NCBI GenBank assembly: GCA_949127695.1
Contig: CASBQH010000208.1
Location: 1-7,210 of the forward strand
Direction: 5' to 3'
Length of the DNA stretch: 7,210 nucleotides
Origin: Synechococcales cyanobacterium PMM_0073
GTDB taxonomy: Bacteria > Cyanobacteriota > Cyanobacteriia > Elainellales > Elainellaceae
Under the pieces are notes generated by a model, which was given only the letters and a program-made list of their open reading frames with translations, was not told where the DNA came from and made no database searches. Every line of letters begins with the position of its first letter. The first letter of the stretch is position 1. Shown piece after piece: positions 1 to 5,154 of this stretch. The position numbers were made by a program, and so were the translations under genes.

Positions 1-102
1 CCCCAGCGAGGCAATTGCGGCAATGGCAGAAGGGTTGCGCCAGAGCGCCTGAAGCTGCCCAGATTGAGCCAGGTTGCGAAATGAGGAGTTGGGGGTTGCC
101 AT
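1..102 (-). CDS. N-terminus of an unidentified, probably membrane-anchored protein (partial)
   Basis: An open frame on the minus strand starts with ATG at 102 and stays open to the window edge, giving 34 residues that begin MATPNSSFRNLAQSG. The segment is polar at first, then reads LWRNPSAIAAIASLG, which looks like a short cytoplasmic N-terminus leading into a hydrophobic helix that would lie beyond the edge. There is no clear Shine-Dalgarno sequence upstream. The gene diverges from the aminotransferase at 584, with a long gap between them. I do not recognise the family. A TonB-like or other single-pass anchored protein is possible, but that is a guess from the hydrophobic start only. The frame could also be chance, since only about 100 bases are visible, though the composition looks coding. 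Confidence 0.5.
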   Translation of the reverse strand, partial: MATPNSSFRNLAQSGQLQALWRNPSAIAAIASLG

Positions 103-583
103 AGCTGCTCACACCAATCGTCTTACAGTTTGCCAGTTTACCGAACAATCCTCAAACCTGCCGGACTGACTCGGATTGTCGCCGAACGATCTCGGACATG
201 CATCAGCTGCCAAATCTGCTTGAGCGCCGCCAGCCATAAATGGTTCCCAGCTTCATTCAAGCCTCATAAAAAACTCAGCAGAGAAGGCAACTGCAACAGC
301 GGTTAACCCTATGCCCCAGTTGCCCGATGGCATAACCCAAGAACCAGTTTTGGTCTCGAACTAGCCTCATTAAACCTGGAATCTGCGGCAGAACTGGGCT
401 GGTTTCCGATTTGGTAACAGGCAGCAACCTCTGCGAAAATCTGGGCTTTTCAATCGTTGAGGGCGCTGCCGGTATCCCAAGATGATTTTAGCGTTGGCAA
501 AACATGGTAGAAAATAGTCCAGTGAGCCTGAATTGGCCGCTGGCCAGATCGGTTCTTGTAGTTTTGACTTGTGGTGTAAGCGA
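103..583. other. Intergenic region without a recognisable gene
   Basis: I see no convincing coding frame, tRNA or known riboswitch here; the few ATG-started frames I translated are under 20 codons. It separates two divergent genes and so should hold both promoters, but no good -35/-10 pair stands out. Small structures are visible. CCGAAC-type direct repeats lie at 141-152 and 182-193. A 7-bp inverted repeat pairs ACAATCC (145-151) with GGATTGT (173-179). A possible hairpin has a TATGCC/GGCATA stem (310-315 with 329-334) and a 13-nt loop. A distant inverted pair GGCAGC/GCTGCC lies at 420-425 and 465-470. An AT-richer stretch near 505-516 could serve as a -10 region for the plus-strand gene. 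None of these is strong enough to call separately. Confidence 0.6.
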
Positions 584-1729
584 GTGAGTTCTATTCCAGC
601 CTTTGAGTTGAGTCAGCAATATCAGCTGATTGGGGAAGAGATTGGTCAAGCCGTGCTCGAAATCCTGGCTTCTGGACGGTACATTGGCGGCGCAGCGGTC
701 GAAAATTTTGAGCAGCAGTTCGCGGACTATATTGGCGTTGAAGCAGCAGTCGGCTGCAATTCGGGCACAGATGCCTTATTTTTGGCTCTGCGGGCGCTCG
801 GTATTGGCGCGGGTGATGAAGTAATTACCAGCTCGTTTACTTTCTTTGCCACGGCTGAAACCATCAGCGCTGTTGGCGCAACGCCGGTGTTTGTAGATAT
901 TCAGCCTGATAGCTTTAATTTGAATCTAGATCTGCTGGAAGCCGCGATCACCGCACGCACCAAAGCAATTATTCCAGTGCATCTATTTGGTCAGCCGATC
1001 GACATGACCCGCCTAATGGCAATTGCCAACCAGCATCAGCTCTGGGTGATTGAAGACTGCGCTCAGTCTACGGGCGCAGCTTGGGCAGGCGCAAAAACCG
1101 GCAGCATCGGGCATCTGGGCTGCTTCAGCTTCTATCCGACTAAAAATCTAGGAGCCTGTGGCGATGCGGGCGCGATTACGACTCAGGATACGGAGATTGC
1201 CGCTAGGCTACGTCGTCTGCGTGACCATGGCCAAACCCAGCGCTATGTTTACGAAGAAATTGGCGTCAACAGCCGTCTGGATGCAATTCAGGCGATGGTC
1301 TTACAAATTAAGCTGCGCCACCTCGAAGCCTGGAACGCCAGCCGCCGCCAGATCGCCGAGCGCTACCAAACTTGGCTCGCGCCAATTCCAGGGCTGATCA
1401 CGCCCCAAGCGCCCGTTGGCGGCGAAAGCGTCTGGAACCAATACACAATCCGAGTCGCATCCCCCACCAGCTCTCAAACCGGCTCAGAGCGCGATGCGAT
1501 CCGCCAAAGCCTTCAGCAGCTCGGTGTGGGCACGGCGCTCTACTACCCGCTGCCGCTCCATGCTCAGCCCGTTTACAGTCATCTCGGCTACCGTCTAGGA
1601 CAGCTGCCAATCACTGAGCAGGTGGCGCAGGAGGTAATTTCGCTGCCGATGTTCCCAGAGCTGAGCCAAGCGCAGCAGCAGCAGGTGGTCTATGCGCTAA
1701 AAGATCTGCTGAGCGCTGAGGCGGCTTAG
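584..1729 (+). CDS. DegT/DnrJ/EryC1/StrS family PLP-dependent sugar aminotransferase
   Basis: Members of this family transfer an amino group, usually from glutamate, to a keto sugar nucleotide in the cytoplasm, making amino sugars for surface polysaccharides, glycoproteins or secondary metabolites. In the 381-residue protein the hallmarks are: SGTDAL near residue 60 (cofactor phosphate binding), IEDCAQ with the PLP-ring Asp at about 158, FYPTKNLGACGDAG with the Schiff-base Lys at about 187, VNSRLDAIQA near 228 and YYPLPLHAQPVY near 320. Length is normal and all key residues are present. The IPVHLFGQP and YPLPLH motifs resemble the WbpE/WlbC and WecE/QdtB-like branches, but the exact sugar cannot be read from sequence. 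I chose GTG at 584 because homologues begin just before the IPAFELSQQYQ segment; a TTG at 533 would add 17 uncharacteristic residues (Cys/Trp-rich). No good Shine-Dalgarno is visible for either start. No other sugar-nucleotide gene is adjacent, so the pathway stays open. Its stop lies 13 bp from that of the convergent exporter gene. Confidence 0.93.
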   Translation: MSSIPAFELSQQYQLIGEEIGQAVLEILASGRYIGGAAVENFEQQFADYIGVEAAVGCNSGTDALFLALRALGIGAGDEVITSSFTFFATAETISAVGATPVFVDIQPDSFNLNLDLLEAAITARTKAIIPVHLFGQPIDMTRLMAIANQHQLWVIEDCAQSTGAAWAGAKTGSIGHLGCFSFYPTKNLGACGDAGAITTQDTEIAARLRRLRDHGQTQRYVYEEIGVNSRLDAIQAMVLQIKLRHLEAWNASRRQIAERYQTWLAPIPGLITPQAPVGGESVWNQYTIRVASPTSSQTGSERDAIRQSLQQLGVGTALYYPLPLHAQPVYSHLGYRLGQLPITEQVAQEVISLPMFPELSQAQQQQVVYALKDLLSAEAA

Positions 1730-1742
1730 GGGTTGCCGTCGC

Positions 1743-2378
1743 CTATGTCGGCTGAACCTTGCTCTTGAGCAGATTTAGACCCAGCGTAATATATAGGCAA
1801 CCAGCTAGCCGCTGTAGCCAACCTGACATTCTGCTGTTGCTGCGGATGGTCTGGGTGGCTTTTGAGGCAAATGCGGCAATAATCAAGCACCAGACTGTCG
1901 CTCCCAGCGTCACAAATATCCCCAACAGCAGAAACGGCAGCGCCCCCAGACTTCTGCTGGGATCGACAAACTGGGGCAAAAAGGCCAGAAAGAAAATCGC
2001 CACTTTGGGATTAAAGACGTTGGTCACAAGCCCTTGGCGATAGAGCTGCCAGCTATTCATTAAGGGCGTTTCGGGGGCGATGGCTGGCTGAGATTTCTTC
2101 AGCAGCGCCTCCAGTCCCAAGTAGATCAAATAGCCTGCTCCAGCGATCTTGACAAGCGTGAATGCGAAAGCGGAAGTGGCCAAAATGGTCGAGAGGCCAA
2201 ATGCCGCAAAGGTCGTATGCACCAACAGCCCCGTACTGCTGCCCAAAGCCGACAGCCAGCCTGCTTGCCGACCTTGGGCGATGCTACGCGCCAGAACATA
2301 CAGAGTGTCTGGCCCTGGCGTAATCCAGAGCAGAAAGCTGGCCAAGATAAAAGTCGAGAGGTTTTGGGTTCCCAGCAT
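1743..2378 (-). CDS. LysE/RhtB family amino-acid exporter (translocator)
   Basis: This is an inner-membrane exporter of the LysE superfamily, whose known members expel amino acids such as lysine, threonine or homoserine lactone using the proton gradient. The 211-residue length is typical. Signature motifs are ITPGPDTLYVLARS at residues 19-32 (the conserved PGPD in the first helix region), GLEALLKK near 88-95, and NVFNPKVAIFFLAFLPQFV at 120-138, which is nearly diagnostic for the RhtB branch. Hydrophobic segments near residues 5-25, 45-65, 70-92, 122-137, 147-172 and 187-205 give about six helices. The ATG at 2378 places the first helix where it belongs; the Shine-Dalgarno is weak. It follows the SagB-like gene by 50 bp on the same strand, so it may be the second gene of a two-gene transcript. 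The substrate cannot be deduced. Its end lies against the aminotransferase stop, with no clear terminator hairpin between. Confidence 0.92.
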   Translation of the reverse strand: MLGTQNLSTFILASFLLWITPGPDTLYVLARSIAQGRQAGWLSALGSSTGLLVHTTFAAFGLSTILATSAFAFTLVKIAGAGYLIYLGLEALLKKSQPAIAPETPLMNSWQLYRQGLVTNVFNPKVAIFFLAFLPQFVDPSRSLGALPFLLLGIFVTLGATVWCLIIAAFASKATQTIRSNSRMSGWLQRLAGCLYITLGLNLLKSKVQPT

Positions 2379-2428
2379 GGCGCGTTCACAAGATGCAGTT
2401 ACTTCGCCATATTAGCTTCAGCCTCTAG

Positions 2429-3967
2429 CTAACCCGCCGATTTCGGCTGCCCCAGCGTCGTGATGTAAAGCACCGCTTCGTCGGCGGGGATGCCCAGCAC
2501 CTCGTTTACCGCATCGTCAAAGAATCCGGCAATGCCGCTGACGCCCAGCCCCAGCCGAATTGCGGCCAGGTTCAAGCGCTGTCCCAGATGGCCTGCGTCC
2601 ATATGCAGGTAGCGGTAGGCGCGTTCGCCATACTGGGCGATGGCTTTGTCTAAATCGGCGGTGTGAAACAGCACCGCGCCTGCGTCTCGACCCAGATTTT
2701 GCTGAAGGCAGAGCATATGCAGCTCTTGGCGGAAGTTTTTGAATCGAATCTGCCGCAGCTCTTGCGAGCGGGGCGCGTAGTAGTAGCAGCCTTCTTCCAG
2801 GTCATCGACGCCGGACACAGCCACAAAGGTTTCGATTAGCCCCAGATCGAAGTAATCGGGGTTGCGATCAAGCCCTTGCTCAATGTAGTTTTGCGGCTGA
2901 TAGGTGAAGTCGAGCAGCGCTTTGAGATCGTCAAAGCTAATGTTGTCGCCATTGTAAGCACGAGTCGAGCGGCGCTTAATCATTGTCTTTTCTAGATCGA
3001 TCAAATGATCGCCCCAGTCGATGGGTGGCGCAGCGGTGGGTAGCTTTAGACAGAATGGAAAGTTGTATTTGTCGGTTTGGGGCGCAACTTGGTCGCGGCG
3101 TTCGGGCAGCATTGACTTGAGCGCAGGTGGATTCGGGATTTCAGGAATGCTGCTGACCTGATGCAGATAGCCCAGCAGCTCGCCGTCTAGGATTTCTGGG
3201 TAGTCAAACTGCGTCTTGGACGCTAAAGCCGTCGGCAGCAAGGAAAGATTTTGGCGCAGCTCTAGCAAATCAGCCAGCCCTACCACGCTCAAGGCGCTCT
3301 CTTGCTTAGCATCCAGATACAGCAGGCGGTTGACTGCCTCATCCATAAAGCCGCCCATTAAATGCGGGCGATAGTCGTTGATGGCGCAGGCTAGCTCCAG
3401 ATTGCCCAGCAAATGCCCCGTATCCAAATGCACCCGACGATAGGCCCTGTCCTGGTAGCGCCAAGCCGAGCGATAAAACACCGCAGTGGTGACAATGGCC
3501 AGCTGCGTATCGTCCAGAGTTGGGTGCCAGAAGCAAGCGCTTTGCAGCTGCGGCCAGAGATCGCTCTCCCAAAAATGCCGCAGCGAGTGCGTCTGAGGCT
3601 GATAGCTATAGAGACCGGGCGGCAGCAGCGGCGTGCCGCGAGAAATCAGGTAAACTTCAACCGGGTACAGCCCGCCTGCCGAGGGCGCAGCCCGCAGATA
3701 GACCGGATCGCCGCTCATCGTGGTGATTTTGACGGTCAAGCCATAGGTGCAAAACAGCAGCCGGGACAGCCGCTGCCATGCTTGCTCCTTCTCATCCATG
3801 CTGGGTTCAGTGGTGAGATAGGCTTTGAGATCAAAGGATGCGCCAATCGGATAGTCTTTAAACGGCAGCGGCTGCTTTGACCAATCCAGATCTCGGTTGG
3901 CCAGCATCTGAGGATGATACTTGGTGCGCTCATGATAGTGCTGGGCAATGGAGGGAGAATCTGGCAT
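2429..3967 (-). CDS. SagB/ThcOx family dehydrogenase with two tandem nitroreductase-like domains
   Basis: SagB/ThcOx proteins belong to the FMN-dependent nitroreductase superfamily; the characterised ones oxidise thiazolines or oxazolines in peptide natural products, while stand-alone homologues in cyanobacteria have no assigned reaction. The 512-residue protein is about twice the usual domain length. Domain 1 (about 45-235) has APSAGGLYPVEVYL at 94-107, PPGLYSY at 116-122, TAVFYRSAWRYQDRAYRRV at 161-179 and GGFMDEAVN at 205-213. Domain 2 (about 325-510) has the FMN-type arginine cluster KRRSTR at 331-336, YGERAYRYLHMDAGHLGQRL at 446-465, AGFFDDAVN at 480-488 and a final LYITTLGQP. The YR..H.D.GHL and GF.D.AVN blocks occur in both halves with a constant 275-residue offset, showing an internal duplication. 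Domain 1 has no RRS-type cluster; domain 2 has no PSAGGLYP block. No signal peptide or membrane segment is seen, so it should be cytoplasmic. There is no YcaO gene or precursor peptide nearby, so a RiPP role is unsupported. It could be cotranscribed with the downstream exporter gene. Confidence 0.9.
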   Translation of the reverse strand: MPDSPSIAQHYHERTKYHPQMLANRDLDWSKQPLPFKDYPIGASFDLKAYLTTEPSMDEKEQAWQRLSRLLFCTYGLTVKITTMSGDPVYLRAAPSAGGLYPVEVYLISRGTPLLPPGLYSYQPQTHSLRHFWESDLWPQLQSACFWHPTLDDTQLAIVTTAVFYRSAWRYQDRAYRRVHLDTGHLLGNLELACAINDYRPHLMGGFMDEAVNRLLYLDAKQESALSVVGLADLLELRQNLSLLPTALASKTQFDYPEILDGELLGYLHQVSSIPEIPNPPALKSMLPERRDQVAPQTDKYNFPFCLKLPTAAPPIDWGDHLIDLEKTMIKRRSTRAYNGDNISFDDLKALLDFTYQPQNYIEQGLDRNPDYFDLGLIETFVAVSGVDDLEEGCYYYAPRSQELRQIRFKNFRQELHMLCLQQNLGRDAGAVLFHTADLDKAIAQYGERAYRYLHMDAGHLGQRLNLAAIRLGLGVSGIAGFFDDAVNEVLGIPADEAVLYITTLGQPKSAG

Positions 3968-4048
3968 AGATTAGGGAGCAGTTCTGCTTCTCTCATCTTG
4001 ACATTCCCGCTCTGAGAATGGCGAAGTTGCTTTAGGCAGATTTATTTG

Positions 4049-4060
4049 AGCCAATTGGCT
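4049..4060. promoter_or_regulatory. Perfect 12-bp palindrome in a divergent promoter region (candidate operator)
   Basis: AGCCAATTGGCT reads the same on both strands and lies between the divergently transcribed SagB-like gene (start 3967) and the unknown membrane-anchored gene (start 4105). It is 45 bp from the right-hand start and 82 bp from the left-hand one, a position suited to a regulator controlling either promoter. A TTGACA hexamer lies at 3998-4003 on the plus strand but has no matching -10 at normal spacing. A short CCAC/GTGG hairpin with a TTTT loop sits at 4076-4087. No regulator is identified; palindromicity is the only direct evidence. Confidence 0.3.
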
Positions 4061-4088
4061 GAGTTCAGGCTGTACCCACTTTTGTGGC

Positions 4089-4094
4089 GAGAGG
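4089..4094 (+). promoter_or_regulatory. Ribosome binding site that decides the start at 4105
   Basis: GAGAGG lies 10 bases before the ATG at 4105, acceptable though slightly long spacing. The alternative in-frame GTG at 4084 has only a pyrimidine-rich stretch upstream and would add seven residues that contribute nothing to the transmembrane start. Confidence 0.55.
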
Positions 4095-4104
4095 TTTAAC
4101 GCAT

Positions 4105-4899
4105 ATGTCAACTCGATCGCGCGGATTTCAAGCTCTGTTGACCCTCTCGCTGCTGCTGCTCTGCATTGCGGCAATTGGCGGGCTGCAAGTTTTGCAGCTT
4201 CGCCAAATTCAGCGCCAGGATCAAACGCCCTCAGTGGAGCAAATTCGCCGGGACGCCGAAGCTGAACAGGCTCGGCTGGCGCTGCTGCAAGACCTGCCGA
4301 CCCTGGGCTTTGATCATTTGATTGCCAACTGGACATTCTTAAATTTTCTGCAATATTTTGGTGATAAGCCAGCTCGCGACAAAACTGACTATCAGCTCAG
4401 TCCTGATTTTTTTGAGGTGATCCTGAAGCGCGACCCTTACTTTGTGCAGTCTTACAACTATCTGCTCACCAGCTCTTCGATCTATGCCGGACTACCGGAA
4501 CGCTCCAACCAGATCATGCAGCAAGCCTTAGAATCACTCAAGCCTGACGTATTGCCCAATGCCTATGTGGGCTGGCGGCAGTTGGCCATCGACCAGCTGC
4601 TGTTTTCTGGCGATGCCGAGGCGGCGCGTCAGTCTTTTCTCACCGCCGCCCAGCTGGCTGCTCAGTCGCCGCTGCCCGAAAGCCAGCAGATTGCCGTGAG
4701 CTCTCAGCAGGCTGCTGACTTTTTGGCGAATAATCCTGATAGCAGAACGGCTCAGGTTGCAGCCTGGGTGATGGTCTACAGCAATGCGCCAGATGATCGA
4801 GCGCGGGAAACGGCGATTCAAAAAATTCAGGCGCTCGGTGGCACTGTCACCAAACAGCCTGACGGTACTCTGGCAATTCAGCCGCCTGCCAAAGACTAG
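4105..4899 (+). CDS. Conserved cyanobacterial membrane-anchored protein of unknown function, TPR-like
   Basis: The 264-residue protein has a short basic N-terminus (MSTRSR), one hydrophobic helix at about 10-29, a Gln/Arg/Glu-rich probable coiled coil at about 31-62, then a globular part. The block GFDHLIANWTFLNFLQYFGD at 68-87 and the following LSPDFFEVILKRDPYF at 98-113 match what I remember of a conserved hypothetical family found across cyanobacteria. Residues about 100-245 are helical with TPR-like features, such as GDAEAARQSFLTAAQLA at 169-185 and FLANNPDS at 206-213. The tail is polar and ends QPPAKD. I infer a signal-anchored protein with its soluble part outside the cytoplasm or in the thylakoid lumen; topology is not proven. 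Cys20 follows LLL, so the lipobox rule is not met and a lipoprotein is unlikely. It diverges from the SagB-like gene and is followed by a tRNA gene. No function is known to me. Confidence 0.88.
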   Translation: MSTRSRGFQALLTLSLLLLCIAAIGGLQVLQLRQIQRQDQTPSVEQIRRDAEAEQARLALLQDLPTLGFDHLIANWTFLNFLQYFGDKPARDKTDYQLSPDFFEVILKRDPYFVQSYNYLLTSSSIYAGLPERSNQIMQQALESLKPDVLPNAYVGWRQLAIDQLLFSGDAEAARQSFLTAAQLAAQSPLPESQQIAVSSQQAADFLANNPDSRTAQVAAWVMVYSNAPDDRARETAIQKIQALGGTVTKQPDGTLAIQPPAKD

Positions 4900-4903
4900 C
4901 TCC

Positions 4904-4925
4904 GCCATTGCTCAAGCATGGCATT
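4904..4925 (+). terminator. Weak candidate terminator hairpin after the unknown membrane-anchored gene
   Basis: Five bases after the TAG stop, GCCAT (4904-4908) and GC (4910-4911) can pair with GC (4916-4917) and ATGGC (4918-4922), leaving a TCAA loop and one bulged T. Only three T residues follow, after an A, so it is a poor intrinsic terminator by the usual criteria. Position is the main support. Confidence 0.3.
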
Positions 4926-5001
4926 TGGCGCTCGTTCTGCTGAGGGTTCTGCTGAACTCAGCTAGTAGCTGACAAAGTTCATATGCTATCTTGGTAAAGC
5001 T

Positions 5002-5013
5002 GGCAAATTTGCC
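5002..5013. promoter_or_regulatory. Perfect 12-bp palindrome upstream of the tRNA gene
   Basis: GGCAAATTTGCC is fully self-complementary and lies 25 bases before the tRNA 5' end. The heptamer AAGCTGG occurs at 4997-5003 and again at 5016-5022, so the palindrome sits between two direct repeats that share its edge. This is close to where the tRNA promoter should be, so it may be a protein-binding site or part of the promoter architecture. I found no convincing -35/-10 pair; the CTGACA at 4969-4974 has only a poor partner downstream. Confidence 0.3.
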
Positions 5014-5038
5014 TCAAGCTGGTTCGTTTGTTTATTTC

Positions 5039-5111
5039 GGCTCAGTAGCTCAGTGGTTAGAGCAGGGGACTCATAAGCCCAAGGTCGCAGGTTCAAATCC
5101 CGCCTGAGCCA
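5039..5111 (+). tRNA. tRNA with anticodon CAT, probably elongator tRNA-Met (tRNA-Ile2 not excluded)
   Basis: The 73-base gene folds as a cloverleaf. The acceptor stem is 5039-5045 with 5104-5110 (GGCTCAG/CTGAGCC, seven pairs). The D-arm has GCTC/GAGC with loop AGTGGTTA. The anticodon loop CTCATAA (5070-5076) has anticodon CAT at 5072-5074. The variable loop is AGGTC, the T-loop is TTCAAAT and the discriminator is A5111. No CCA is encoded, so it must be added enzymatically. A perfect first acceptor pair (G1-C72) argues against initiator tRNA. The T-stem has an A-C mismatch (A51, C63), which E. coli elongator tRNA-Met also has. T4-A69 resembles tRNA-Met, but C5-G68 and the D-loop resemble E. 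coli tRNA-Ile2, whose C34 is modified to lysidine by TilS. The anticodon stem has only three pairs (GGG/CCC), with purine-purine oppositions at both ends. Confidence 0.95.
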
Positions 5112-5115
5112 TTTG

Positions 5116-5134
5116 AAAAAATATCCCGCAAGGG
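5116..5134 (-). terminator. Weak candidate terminator for the glycosyl hydrolase gene
   Basis: Read on the minus strand, CCC and GGG form a three-pair stem around a TTGC loop, followed by ATA and then six T residues. It lies about 20 bases after the TAA stop (5155-5157) and just before the convergent tRNA gene. The T-tract is good but the stem is very short, so this is a low-confidence call. Confidence 0.28.
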
Positions 5135-5154
5135 TTTCGGCTGTTGGTCAACGC

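Noticed and set aside
1398..1617. Overlapping frames of 60-81 codons on both strands in the 3' part of the aminotransferase gene
   Set aside because: They are shadows of the real coding frame, rich in Arg, Ala, Ser and Pro, with no motif of their own.
2429..3967. A RiPP (thiazole/oxazole or cyanobactin) cluster around the SagB-like gene
   Set aside because: No YcaO cyclodehydratase, protease or short precursor gene is present in the window, and stand-alone double-domain SagB-like proteins occur in cyanobacteria without such clusters.
3998..4003. TTGACA as a -35 element for the unknown gene
   Set aside because: No -10-like hexamer is found 15-19 bases downstream, so the match alone is not enough for a promoter call.
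4105..4170. Lipoprotein signal with Cys at residue 20
   Set aside because: The residues before the Cys are Leu-Leu-Leu; the small residue needed at the position before the Cys is missing, so a plain signal anchor fits better.
3971..4336. 121-codon minus-strand frame covering the divergent promoter region and the start of the unknown gene
   Set aside because: It overlaps the well-supported plus-strand gene, is Ala/Arg/Pro-rich in the way antisense frames of GC-rich genes are, and has no recognisable motif.
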